Shown piece after piece: positions 44,367-55,647 of a DNA stretch of 64,000 nt (position 1 is its first letter; every line of letters begins with the position of its first letter). The translations under genes and the position numbers were made by a program. The notes under the pieces were generated by a model. The model ran no database searches. It had not been told where the DNA came from and was given only the letters and a program-made list of their open reading frames with translations. The stretch spans positions 67,660,021-67,724,020 of the forward strand of contig CM038046.1 in NCBI GenBank assembly GCA_021397845.1, read 5' to 3'. Source of the stretch: Areca catechu. Its lineage: Eukaryota > Streptophyta > Magnoliopsida > Arecales > Arecaceae.

Positions 44367-46071
44367 GACTTATCATGAAATGTCCTTTCATACACCAAGA
44401 GACATATAAATATCTCTTTATTTTTCCAGCCAATTTATCCACCTGCCACATGGCATATAACTGGTTAAATATTGGCCAAAGGACTTGGGCTCCCAAGGGA
44501 TACATCAGAGAAACCAGATGCCTTCAAATAGAAGGACTCTAGATTTTAAAATCAGTGCTATATGGTGAAGAGACGCAACCCTTCAATATGCGCACCATAT
44601 TTTTCATTTCAATTGCCACCTTTCGACAGATCAAAGCCCATGCATTTGGGCATATAGATAAGGAAAAGGGGCTTAATGATTATCTAGAAAAGATGATTTA
44701 GAAGCAGAGGGACTCTTGGTCCTTCTATGCCCCATCATTCTTAGCACATGCCAAACTTGGCATCAAGTGTTCATTCCACCTTGGACTCTACCATAAATAA
44801 ATGATAAAGCCTAATAAAATTCAGATAAATACTAATTAAGTTTGCCCCTCTTAGGACTTAGCCCAATCTAAGTGTTACTTAAATAGGTTAGCCCAAATAG
44901 CAAGCTAACAGACCCAATCCAATTGGGCTAGGAGTTGGGCTAGCCAACATATGCTAGTATGTCAATTAGCTAGCTAATTAGAATCCAATGACCATAATAA
45001 AAATATAATTGACTTCCTTGGCCAATTTCTTAATGTGTGTGACCTTTTGGATTCTACATCTAGCCAGCAGCAGGTCTATGTCGAAGCCAATTTGAACCAA
45101 TCGAACCTGTTTGACCTAATTTGGTCAAATTGAGCTGACCTAAGTTGCCAATTCAAACAAGCTTCCGAACTGACTCATGAATCCAATCAATTTGATTCAT
45201 GAAAATTTATAAGACATGATTAACATCTAGAAACATATCAAGCCTACCCAGAAGATGAGAAATTTTATAAAAATCACCAAAATAGCCTTCAGTGAAATGT
45301 TATTGTGCAATTCAATCCTTCGATCTCCCTTTATCTCGATTAAGTGATGGGCATGGATAAATGCCAAACCCTAGAACTTAATCCTTTCAAGTCTTAATTC
45401 GATAATGAAGACTCGATAGATGAAAGATTAGAAACCCTATCTAATCTCATCATGCTTTGATCAAAAACTTTCTGAGTCATCATTTGAAGAGATCACACAG
45501 GATAACTTCTTTTCTTACTAGGAGTGATTGATTTCTTATTGACCTACTTATTACCTTCATACACAACCCACCATATTCAAAAGCACCCCGTAAATGACTT
45601 AATTTCCATGAATGAGTATGCACCAAAATATGGATTCATGTGCATACGATACTATGGTAGCCTCAGGTCTAAGGATCACATGCATAACTTCAACTAAGAG
45701 AACATTCTTTTGACAAGTAAGACTTTCATTTGATATTTTGTTATCGGATTAGTTCAGTGAACTCATACCCTAATGAGTACTCATATCTTTGTATTAGTAT
45801 CCCTACACAAGTGGCTGTGAGACCAACCACCCTCTACATCGAGCATACATAGGATGTGCTAGTCTTTTTAGAAACATCGATCCCTGAATCAATGATCCAA
45901 CGACTAGAAACATTTTAGATTAGGATTTATAAGAACTTAGGTCTCACCGTTATGATCTCCATCATAATCTTAATTCCATTATCCAAACCTATAGGGTTCA
46001 TCAAAATCTTGATAAGATGTAGCAGTATGTTGAATAAAATACCTTTTATTAATAAATAATATCATACATGA
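44367..46071 (-). repeat. 5' LTR of the minus-strand copia, middle piece
   Basis: AT-rich, no ORF. Near its right end, AATAAAATACCTTTTATTAATAAATAA (46033-46059) resembles the AATAAAATATTATTT block near the start of the other copia LTR (438-452). It ends at the CATGA target site (46067-46071). Confidence 0.8.
46067..46071. repeat. Target-site duplication CATGA, left
   Basis: Matches 58454-58458 after the right LTR of the gypsy element. Confidence 0.92.
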
Positions 46072-46640
46072 TGGTGTGGACACCAAGATTAGGCAAAGAT
46101 TGTAGGGCTCCATTTGGATCTCTGATTAATGTGTTGGAAAGCCTATCAATGTTTTAGTTGGGTCCAGAATCACTTGAATCCTGTAATAAAAATTAAGTCC
46201 TGTAATAAAGTAAGTCAACTAAGTCTATTAGGTCAATTAAGTCCATTGAGTCCAATTGCTTTTCAGTCTAATCAAGTGAGTTCGATCGAGTCCTATAAAT
46301 TTTGATTTCTTTCATTCAAGTCAAGACCAAGAGGAGAGTCATCAGACTAGGAGAGTCACCGGGCCCCCATGGAAGCAGACTTTATGCCCCACCCCTGGTC
46401 CCTATTCAGGCGCCTCCAAGCCCTGTAGCATTGGCACCCTCCAAGCCCATCAGCCTTGGCGCCTCCTAGTCCACCAATATTGGTGCCCCTCCCAAAGCCC
46501 ATCAAGGATTGGCACCCCCTCCCAGCTCAACATGGATTGGATGCCCTAGCCCAGCAAGAGTTGGTGCCCAGCATAACAAGGAGTTGAAGCCCCAGCCCAA
46601 CAAGGAGTTGAAGCCCCATGCCCAGAAGGAGTCAAGTTTC

Positions 46641-46730
46641 CAAGTCCAACAAGGAGTTCAATTTCCAAGTCCTACAAGGAGTTCAATTTCCAAGTCCTAC
46701 AAGGAGCTCAACATCCAAGTCCTACAAGGT
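46641..46730. repeat. 25-bp tandem repeat inside the LTR
   Basis: CAAGTCC(A/T)ACAAGGAGTTC units start at 46641, 46666, 46691 and 46716. The 3' LTR (58085-58150) has one unit fewer. Less regular CAACAAGGAGTTGAAGCCCC units precede it. Confidence 0.85.
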
Positions 46731-46796
46731 CTCCAGTCTCCATATCCCACTCCAACTTTGTACTCCAACTTTAACAAGGAGATGCATGGGTGAATC

Positions 46797-46804
46797 TATA
46801 AATA
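46797..46804 (+). promoter_or_regulatory. Putative LTR TATA box
   Basis: TATAAATA followed by a C-rich stretch, conserved at the same place in the 3' LTR (58203-58210). Confidence 0.55.
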
Positions 46805-47051
46805 CCCCTCCCCTCCTTCCTCTTGTAATGATGATGATGATGATTAATGAATGAGAGTTTTCTTCTTTATTTTTTGTGCATTTATGCATTGATGCTCTGT
46901 GAGGGAGAGGGTGAGAGGCCCAAATTTTCACACCGCAAGGAGGGCATGTGAGGTGCAACCCAACCCAACCAAATAAAAATATAAAATTCTTTCTCACATA
47001 ATCTATAATTTCCTTATGATCATCCCTAGCATATTCGTCCTTCATCAATTT

Positions 47052-47063
47052 TGGTATTAGAGC
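47052..47063 (+). other. PBS, initiator tRNA-Met, one mismatch
   Basis: TGGTATTAGAGC, four bases after the LTR; the usual sequence has C where this has the second T of ATT. Confidence 0.85.
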
Positions 47064-47990
47064 TCAGTTTAGGACATGTTCATGCATAGTAGTTAGAAAA
47101 ATTCTGCATGATGAATTCTGCATAGTAGTCTAACCTAGGGCTAGTTTTTCATTAAAACCTTGCTGTTTATCATGCATATTTGTATCTCTTATTCACATAA
47201 TTAGTGCTCTTTACTTCTACAATTTTTTTAATTTTCAGATCTAAAAACTATAAAAATTCTGCATGAAACCCTAAAGTCACCTTGTTGAAATTTTCTGCAT
47301 AACTAGAATAGGGCTGAAATTTGTTTGCCATAAAACCCCTTCAAAACTTAGTTTCTTTGCACTTAATTAAAAGAATAAATCTTCATTAAATATACCATTT
47401 GCATATAAAAGAAAAACAAAACAGAAAAAAATAAATTTATTTTTCTGTAATTTTCTGATTTAGTTTCATGTTGCATCTTTCATGTGTGTGCATGCATCAT
47501 TAAATCAAATTAAGGGCATTTCTACTATATCAGATAAGGGAAGGATTTCATCACCTTTCCTTGGCCCAAAATAACAACCCTGCATCGAACCCAAGCCTTA
47601 ATTAAAATTGAGTAGCAACCTAATCGAGCTAGGGATACCAACAGGTCTTGTTTGTAGTATTGTGAGAAAGCTAGTGCACCCAATCCTTCAGTTATTGCTT
47701 GAAACTGGTGTCTAAGCTAGAGGTCCAGAGGCAAACACCCTAAGCGGAGCAGTGGTTACTTAATTAGGACCCTGCGAGAGCAAGGGGAGCTACCCACACT
47801 CCCATCTCTTACCTGGCCAGTGGAAAGGGTAATTGTTGGATTGGTTGTATGTTGAGTTGGCCCATTCTACTTGAGCTACTAGGTCTAGGAAACCCTAGAA
47901 TGATGTGTGTGCTTGTTGGCTTAATATATTTTCTTAGGAATGCATAGTCGAACCTTAGGTGTTAGTATGAGTCATTTGCCCAGCATGTTA
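47064..47990 (+). other. Leader
   Basis: AT-rich, no ORF. Holds the conserved hairpin block (47520-47610) and a GAAACTGGTGTCTAAGC segment near 47700 similar to the other leaders. It runs straight into the integrase C-terminus remnant. Confidence 0.7.
47533..47565 (+). promoter_or_regulatory. Conserved leader hairpin
   Basis: Arms GATAAGGGAAGG (47533-47544) and CCTTTCCTTGGC (47554-47565), 9-nt loop. Eleven of twelve positions pair with G-U allowed. Compared with 50435-50467, the pair G50443-C50459 is A47541-T47557 here, a compensatory change. About 481 nt from the PBS. Confidence 0.65.
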
Positions 47991-47999
47991 GAGATTTGC

Positions 48000-48336
48000 A
48001 TAAGAAAATTAAACATAAGATTAAAGTGAGCAATGATATTTATAAAAACATGGCTAATTCCTGAAAAGGAGCCAAAGAGTTTGCTGAGGAAGATTATGTA
48101 ATGATTAGGCTTAGGCCTGAGTAGCATCCTCCAGGGACCGTGAAGAAGTTACATGCTCGTAGAGCTGGACCCTTCAAAGTGATAAAGAAAGTTGGACCTA
48201 ATGCCTATATACTCGAGTTACCACTTGGATTTGGTATTAGCTCAACTTTCAATATCCCATACTTAGTTGAGTATAGGAAGCCAGCAATGATACCCAGTGA
48301 GCCTTTTGGACGTTACCCTTTTTTTCAGAGCGAACC
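48000..48336 (+). pseudogene. Integrase C-terminus, first part (interrupted)
   Basis: Reads EDYVMIRLRPE, a stop, HPPGTVKKLHARRAGPF, KVIKKVGPNAYILELP and FGISSTFNIPYLVEYRKPAM, then SEPFGRYPFFQSEP, where the nested element inserts at the codon for the last residues. Matches 55095-55345 of the complete element. Confidence 0.88.
48332..48336. repeat. Target-site duplication GAACC, left
   Basis: Identical to 57230-57234. Confidence 0.93.
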
Positions 48337-49964
48337 TGGTGCGGGCACCAGACTCAGAAGAAGACTTCAGAGCTCCATCTGGATCTCTGATCGACCTTAC
48401 TCGAAGAATTAGGGTTTTCTGGTTTATAATAAGGGTTGACTTGATCAACTCAATTTTAGCTTGAGTCTGTATTCCCTGCAATTTATTTTGTTGAGTCATG
48501 TTGACTCAGTAGTGGTCTAGGACTTCAACCTGGGGTGTCACATTTTCTCCCAAGGCCAAGCAAGTAGGCGCCACACTCCCAGCCACACTCCCAGCCACAC
48601 GCCTGAGTCCAAGGGGTGCCACATCTCCATCCAGTATGCTCTGGTCCCTACAACACAAGATAGCAGGTCCCTTCTCTCATGCGCCATTTGAGGAGAAAGC
48701 AATCTGGGATCCACAATTAAAGGGGGCGGCCCACAATATTCCATAAGAGCCAAGCTATGAAAAGAAAGAAACTCTTCTTGGAGAGTACTTCAAGGGGGCG
48801 CCCATTCCATGCCAAAAATGCCCAAAGCAAAGATGGGAAGAACCATGACTTAGGGAGAAAGAAAAGGAGGAGTCCAAAAGAGTTGAGCCATGGAAGGAAT
48901 GAAATTCTCTCTTGAAGAACAAGGCTAGGAGGCGCCACTTACCTTCCTTTTAAAACCTCCAATCCACTTTTTTGGAACCTTTGGCCGGCCATATGTGTAT
49001 GGATTGATCCTACAAACCTAATTTGAAGATCCCTTCCTTTAGTCCCACATGGGAAGATGAAAAACCCTAATCTCTTGTAAAGTCCTATAAATTAAACCCC
49101 TATTGTAAATTTTAAAGTAATCTGATGAATGAATTCAAGTTTTTGTCTGAGCAAACTATGTGTTTTCTCTCTTCTGCACTTGCATCCAGGTGTTGAGCTC
49201 CGTGAGGGAGTAAATCTGGGTTCCCCAGGAACCTTGAGGAGGTGTGAGATCTCCAAACCCCTAAACCCTAGGTTAGCCACTTCAACTCCAAAACCCTAGC
49301 CGCCCATCATCCACTTCAATCCACCAAACCCTAGCCTATCCCACCTCCCACGGCCTCTCTCTCCAAGTCAAGGCTGACCACCAGCATCCGGGTCCAGTCC
49401 GGATACTTCAGCTTCAGAGCGAATTTCAGAGGGAGCGAGATCAACCTCCAGGAGAATCCAGATTTCAGCAACATCAGCTTTCAAGTTCTTCAATCTGGTA
49501 AATCCTTCCTTGAGTATCTGATTCCATCACTTGTTCTTCTTCTTTCCCAGATCTTGAGTCCAGGAGAAGCCGACTTAGCCACAGGACCAGTATTGGAGGA
49601 TCCATTGTGAAGGTATCCGAATCCGAGGATCCAACAATCTGCTCGAGAGAGTTCTTCCACCAAACTTTGTGAAGATCACTGTCTGGTTGGTAACCCATCT
49701 CTTCTTTTTATTTCTGTCCTGTTGAAAGTTCAGAGCGAAACCCTAGGTCTGGGAGTTTCTCAACCCCCAGCGCTCCGTTACTTCTGAACCACTCTGATAA
49801 CCTAGTTTCTTTTAAATTGTGCTTTTAGTTATTACCTAGTTTCTTTCAATTTAGTTTAGCTTTCCTTTGAGTCAAAGCCAATTTCTGAAAATATATAAAA
49901 AAAAAAAGAGAATTAATCTTAATTTATTTCCGCATCGCATCATCTCTTCTTTCGTTCTGCATCA
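48337..49964 (+). repeat. 5' LTR (1628 bp)
   Basis: Starts TGGTGCGGGCACCA and ends CGTTCTGCATCA. A likely TATA box CTATAAATTAA lies at 49085-49095, repeated in the 3' LTR near 56350. The 3' half has several AAACCCTA motifs. Confidence 0.95.
49085..49095 (+). promoter_or_regulatory. Putative LTR TATA box
   Basis: CTATAAATTAA, conserved in the 3' LTR at about 56350-56360. Confidence 0.5.
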
Positions 49965-49967
49965 TTT

Positions 49968-49981
49968 TGGTATCAGAGCCC
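49968..49981 (+). other. PBS, initiator tRNA-Met
   Basis: TGGTATCAGAGCCC, three bases after the 5' LTR; 13 bases match the tRNA 3' end. Confidence 0.93.
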
Positions 49982-50868
49982 AGTCTAGGGTTTCTGTTTT
50001 GCTTGCTTGTTTTAAGTCTCTCTCCTTTTACTTTGTCTGCTCGAAGTAGACACCCCAGGACGTCTGGTCATAGGAACGAAGCGAGGTGCAAACCTCCTCT
50101 TCCCATTCCACGGGGTGTTCCTAGGGCGTGTAGGGGATCCGTTGGGTTACAACTTCGTAGCAGGAATTGTAAACGGGGGAAGCACCCTGTTTTCAGTCTG
50201 TAACTGCCCTGTTGCAGGAATTGTTTCTCACTGCAGGTAACTCCAAATTACATGACTTTTGTTTTTCTGGAACCAGTATAATTGAAGATATTTTATATAA
50301 TTCTCCTGTGATTTATTGGTTTCCGTGAAATTTCTGAGAGTTAAATTACTGCAACTCTATTTCTATGTTTCTGCAATTCAATTTTTTTTGAGTGATCATC
50401 TCCTAATTCATCTTAAGGGCATTTGAGCATCTAAGATAAGGGGAGGAGTTGATAACCTCTCCTTATCCCAAAACCACCACCCACTCATTCGATCCTAAGC
50501 CTAATTTTAAAATTTATTAGACTTAATTTGCCCTAGTGGGCTAGAGTCATCAACAAGTCGGGTCAAGGCTAGTGTTGAGTCAGTTTGTCTAGTTACTCTG
50601 TGTGTGCTTTGTACTCAGTGTCTAGAATGGTGATTTAGGGACTACGTCCCGAAGGGCTTGTGTGTTGGTCCGCCTACCTGGCCAATCACTGATTGGTGTC
50701 TAGGATTGGCAATTAGGGACCTAACACTCCCCTTACACCTGCCTGGCTGAGTCCCGAGTTACTACAGTCTAGCTTGCCACTCTGATTGGGCATCTAGTTT
50801 GGGCTCTAGGTCTAGTTAGCCTGTAGTCGTTCAGTTGAGTCTCATTTTGTGTGTTTGCTTGCATCATC
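49982..50868 (+). other. Leader of the chromovirus
   Basis: 0.9 kb without a convincing ORF. Contains the conserved hairpin block (50405-50515) and the second conserved segment (50520-50860), with an inverted repeat CCAATCACTGATTGG at 50682-50696 whose counterpart at 38529-38543 is CTAATC..GATTAG. Confidence 0.8.
50435..50467 (+). promoter_or_regulatory. Conserved leader hairpin, candidate RNA packaging or dimer signal
   Basis: Arms GATAAGGGGAGG (50435-50446) and CCTCTCCTTATC (50456-50467) pair at all 12 positions (one G-U), with loop AGTTGATAA. It begins 467 nt after the PBS start. Function is inferred from conservation and position only. Confidence 0.65.
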
Positions 50869-52170
50869 ATGTCTACCCGGAATGGAGTACCCTACCAACC
50901 TGGTCAAACCCAACCTGATTTAGAGGCCATGGTTAGAGCTCTTACTGAGAGTATGAACAAATTGAGTCAGGATGTGACTGCCACTGTTGCCCAGTTTAAA
51001 GAACAAGTCCATGAGAATTTTTCCCAGCTTAGGGATCGAGTCCAAGTACTTGTGGAACCTAGGCATCAGAATTGGACTCCTGACCCAGATTTTAATGTGC
51101 CTCAATCTCACCCACACCAAGAGCCTAGAAGACCTTTATATAGAGATCCTGAACCTAGTCATAGGAGGCCTGACCCAGAACCTGAAGATAGAGATGATAG
51201 GTTCATTCGGAACATCAAATTAGATGCACCCACTTTTGATGGTAGCTTAAACCCTAAGGTGTATTTTGATTGGGAGGGTGAGATGGACCAGTACTTTGAG
51301 TGGTATGCCATGTCTGAGGAAAGAAAGTTCAAGTTTGCCAAGATGAAGTTAGTACGTCAAGCTAGGTTATACTGGGGGAACATTGAGCTGACCACTAGAA
51401 CATGAAATGTAGAGCCCATAACCACTTGGCATGGTATGAAAGAGAAGCTTAGAGATAAATATCTACCCATTTCATACTAGCAAAATCTGTTGGACCAATG
51501 GTAGACTTTGAAACAAGGGAACCGATCTATATCAGACTACATAACCACCGTTGATGAGTACCTGACGAGATGTGATGTGAGTGAAGCCCATGAGGTCACT
51601 TTGTCTAGGTTTAGGTCTGGACTTAGGGAAGACATAAAGAGGGAGTTGTTTCTGAGAGAGGTTACTGACCTAGACCAAGCCTATCAGATTGCACTGAACA
51701 CTGAGAAGTTTCAGAGAGGACCTATACCTTCTAGGGTTAGTGCCCCAATCCCAAGAAATGGACCTAGCCAAGTTACCCCTAGCAAGCCTAATCAGGGCAT
51801 CCCCACCCCTAGGCCCATGGACAAAGGTAAGGCGCCTGACACCCAGAGAACCCCTAGTATCATCTGTTTTAAGTGCCAGAAGCTCGGTCATATCTCCAAC
51901 CAGTGCACAGCCATAGCTTGTTTTAAGTGCCATAAGGTAGGTCATGTTTCTAGCCAGTGCCCTCGTAGATCCCTCTACATAGAAGAAGGAGGAGAAGAGA
52001 ATTCCGGACCCAGTGATGAGTTTGAAGAAGAAGTTTATGAGGCCGGAATGAATTTGGTCGATGAGTATGAAGGAGAGGAGGAATCCATAGAGTCTGACCA
52101 ATTAGGGGTTGTGAGATGCATCCTGTCCCAGAATAGAGTTCAGGAAGATTGGCGTAGGACTAACATCCTA
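50869..52170 (+). pseudogene. Chromovirus gag
   Basis: Gag with start MSTRNGVPYQPG at 50869 (an in-frame ATG also at 50851). It has a heptad-like N-terminus (MVRALTESMNKLSQDV), a Pro/Arg-rich linker, the retrotransposon gag domain (LDAPTFDGSLNPKVYFDWEG to about 51660), then two CCHC zinc knuckles at 51865-51906 (CFKCQKLGHISNQC) and 51919-51960 (CFKCHKVGHVSSQC), and an acidic tail (VDEYEGEEESIES). Three stops interrupt it, TGA 51403, TAG 51478 and TAG 51502, all in the gag domain. The same frame runs on into pol across TAG 52171. Confidence 0.93.
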
Positions 52171-52173
52171 TAG

Positions 52174-54100
52174 ACTTTCCTTAAACTAGGGGATAAGGTA
52201 TGTAAAATCATCATAGATAGTGGGAGCTGTGTGAATGCCATTTCTGCTAGCACTGTCAAAATGTTAGGCTTAACCCCAGTCCCCCACCCCAACCCCTATA
52301 AGGTTTCTTGGGTAGACTCTACCTCTATACCCATCCAGTCTAGATGTCAGGTCCAAATCCAAATGCAATCCTATCAAGAGAAGATTTGGTGTGACGTCTT
52401 GCCCATGGGGGTGAGCAGTATAATTCTTGGAAGACCTTGGTTATATGATCATGATGCCACCCTCTTAGGAAAATCCAACACCTGTGTCTTTAGTTTTAAT
52501 GGGAAGAAAATCACAATCCATTCAGTCCCTCCTAAGGACAAGGTAGCTAAAGCAACCAATAAGGTCAGAGAAATGAAGACTGGAGTGAACCTAATTAGTG
52601 CTAAGGATCTAGAACAGAAAATTCATAGTGGTTTACCTATTTGGATGTTGACTGCTAAGGAACTTAGGACTCCTACACCCTCAGAGCCTCCTCAGGAAGT
52701 TAAACCTTTGTTAGAAGAATTTGAGGATGTTTCTCCCGAGGATCTGCCAGACCACCTTCCACCTCTTAGGGATATCCAGCATTCCAAAGATTTAGTACCA
52801 GGAGCTACTTTACCCAACTTGCCCCATTATAGGATGAATCCATCTGAGCATTAGGAACTGCAAAAACAGGTTGGAGAATTGTTGAGGAAGGGGTTCATTA
52901 GAGAGAGTCTTAGCCCTTGTACAATCCCAGCACTTCTGACCCCAAAAAAGGATGGCACGTGGAGGATGTGTGTTGATAGTCGTGCCATCAACAAAATAAC
53001 AATCAAGTATAGGTTCCCCATCCCTAGACTAGATGACATGCTAGATATGATGGCCGGTGCAACGGTTTTTTCTAAAATTGATCTCAAGAGCGGCTATCAT
53101 CAAGTTAGGATTAGACCAGGGGATGAGTGAAAAACTGCTTTCAAAACTAAGGATGGTCTCTATGAATGGGTTGTTATGCCTTTTGGGTTGTCCAATGCCC
53201 CTAGTACTTTCATGAGGATTATGACCCAGGTACTTAGAGCTTTCATAGGGAAGTTTGTAGTGGTCTATTTTGATGACATCCTGATCTATAGTAAGACCCC
53301 TGTAGATCACCTAGGCCACCTTAGACAAGTCTGCCAAGTTTTGAGGAATGATAGTCTCTACGGTAATCTCAAAAAGTGTGAATTCTTGACCAATAGAGTT
53401 ATCTTCCTTGGTTTTGTAGCAACTCCTGACGGCGTGGCTGCTGATCCAGAAAAGATTAGGTCCATAGTTGAATGGCCAGAGCCAACCAGTGTGCATGAAG
53501 TCAGAAGTTTCCATGGCTTGGCTACCTTCTATAGGCGATTCATCAAGGGGTTTAGTACTGTAGTTGCTCCTATCATAGACTGTATTAGGAAGGGAGAATT
53601 CCAGTGGACTAAAGCAACCCATAAAGCCTTCCTAGATCTTAAGGATAGGATGACCCAGGCACCTATTTTGAGGTTACCCGACTTTTCAAAGGTATTTGAG
53701 GTTGCCTGTGATGCTTCAGGAGTAGGCATAGGTGGAGTCCTAAGCCAAGAGAACCATCCCGTAGCATTCTTTAGTGAAAAACTTAATGATGCTAAGCTTA
53801 GGTATTCTACCTATGATAAGGAATTTTATACGGTAGTGCAAGCTTTACGTTACTGGAGACATTATTTGCTACCGCAAGAATTTGTGCTATTTTCGGACCA
53901 TGAGGCTCTTAGATTCTTGAGTTCCCAGAAGAAGCTTAACCCTAGGCATGCTAAGTGGGTAGAGTATATCCAGTCCTATACTTTTGTTTTGAAGCATAAG
54001 GCTGGGTCTGAAAATAAGGTAGCTGATGCCCTTAGTCGTCGATCTTTGTTGTTGTATTCTGTTAGGGCTGAAGTCATAGGGTTTGAGCAAATCAAAGAGG
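52174..54100 (+). pseudogene. Chromovirus protease, reverse transcriptase and RNase H
   Basis: Protease: IIDSGSCVNAISAS with Asp at 52216, then IILGRPWLYDHDA. RT: KDGTWRMCVDSRAINKITIK, then FSKIDLKSGYHQVRI, the fingers-palm segment VMPFGLSNAPSTFM, and the catalytic YFDD at 53266-53277, intact. RNase H: ACDASGVGIGGVL (Asp 53710), YSTYDKEFY, FSDHEAL and VADALSRR (Asp 54025). In-frame stops: TAG 52852 between protease and RT, TGA 53128 after RPGDE. No frameshift. It would copy element RNA into DNA in cytoplasmic particles. Confidence 0.95.
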
Positions 54101-55647
54101 AATATGAGTCGTGTCCGGATTTTAAGACTGTGTACCAGGATCTAACTCAAGGACCATCTAGTCACCATAAGGATTATACCCTTTTAGATGGCTTTCTATT
54201 CTTTAAGAATAGGCTTTGCATCCCTAGAACTTCTCTTAGGGAATTTTTGATTTGGGAAAGTCATGCTGGAGGTTTAGCTGGCCATTTCGGAAAAGACAAG
54301 ACCACCCTGGCTATTGAAGACCACTTTTTCTGGCCTAGCTTAAAAAGAGATGTAGCACACATTATGGCTAAGTGTCGGACCTGCGCTGTTGCCAAACAGC
54401 GAAAACAGAACACCGGCCTTTATACCCCACTCCCTGTCCCAGATCGTCCTTGGCAAGATGTGAGCATGGACTTTGTGTTAGGTTTGCCTAAGACCCAGAG
54501 GAGGCATGACTCTATCTGTGTTGTAGTCGATCGATTTTCCAAGATGGCCCATTTCTTGCCTTGTTCCCAAACATTTGATGCGTCTAAGGTAGCCACCCTA
54601 TTCTTTAATGAGATAGTTCGACTCCATGGCCTACCTAAGACAATTGTTTCCGATAGGGATGTCCGGTTCACCAGCTATTTCTGGAAAACCCTTTGGCATA
54701 AGTTAGGGACAAAACTTAAGTTTTCAACTGCCTATCATCCCCAGACTGATGGCCAAACCGAAGTAGTGAACCGTAGTTTAGGCAATCTGTTAAGGTGTCT
54801 TGTTGGTGAAAACATTAGGAACTAGGATTTGTACTTACCTAGAGCTGAATTTGCATACAATGACTCGGTCAATAGGTCTACGGGTAAGAGTCCATTTGAA
54901 ATTGTGCATGGTTACAAACCTCACACACCTCTTGACCTAGCTCCTTTACCAGTCCACACACGAGTCTCCGAGTTTGCCGAAGTTTTTGCACAGCATATAA
55001 AAGACTTGCATAAAGAAATTCATGCCAAAATAAATTTAAGTAATGAAACTTATAAGAAGTTGGCTGATTCTCAAAGGCGAGTCAAAACTTTTGATGAGGG
55101 AGACTATCTAATGATTAGGTTAAGGCCTGAACGGTTTCCTCCTGGAACCGTTAGAAAGTTACATGCTAGAGGAGCTGGACCATTTAGAGTGGTGAAGAGA
55201 GTAGGATCCAATGCTTATGTGCTCGAGTTACCTCCAGAACTAGGCATTAGCTCCACTTTCAACATTACAGACCTAGTAGAGTATAGAGAGCCAGCTGTGA
55301 TTCCCAGTGAGCCTTTTGAGCCTTATCCTGCTCTTGAGAGTGAACCCAACCCTGTGTGTCCACCAACAAACTGGCCTGTGAGGAAAGAGCAGATTGAAAA
55401 GATCCTGGATGATCAGGTTATCTCTACTCGTAATCGAGGACACCAAAGATACCTGGTCCGCTGGCATGGAAGGCCAGATTCTGATGACTCTTGGATCTCC
55501 CGAGAAGAATTACAAGAATTGGACCCAGACCTCTTGGAGAGATACCAGAGACAACTTGATCCATACTCGACAGGGTCGAGTTCCTCCCACCCCGGGAGAA
55601 TTGGTGCGGGCACCAGACTCAGAAGAAGACTTCATAGCTCTATCTGA
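54101..55647 (+). pseudogene. Chromovirus integrase with C-terminal chromodomain
   Basis: Zinc domain H54262, H54283, C54373, C54382. Core Asp 54469 (VSMDFVLG), Asp 54652 (VSDRDVRF), Glu 54760 (GQTEVVNRS): D,D35E intact. A TAG stop at 54823 follows the core. C-terminal GPY/F-type segment (GTVRKLHARGAGPFRVVKRV), then a chromodomain (55387-55550; EKILDDQVISTRNRGHQRYL and VRWHGRPDSDDSW), which in chromoviruses binds histone marks and guides integration. The frame runs 46 bp into the 3' LTR before TGA at 55645. Confidence 0.95.
55594..55601 (+). other. Polypurine tract
   Basis: GGGAGAAT immediately before the 3' LTR. The related elements have the same tract at 42901, and nearly so at 57471. Confidence 0.8.

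Larger units (their letters stand above)
46072..47047 (+). repeat. 5' LTR (976 bp)
   Basis: Starts TGGTGTGGACACC, ends CGTCCTTCATCA. Contains a 25-bp tandem repeat, a likely TATA box TATAAATA (46797-46804; also 58203-58210 in the 3' LTR) and a GAT microsatellite near 46828. Confidence 0.9.

Noticed and set aside
49250..49340. AAACCCTA motifs as interstitial telomere repeats
   Set aside because: They are scattered single motifs, not tandem, and occur again in the other LTR of the same element (56520-56600).
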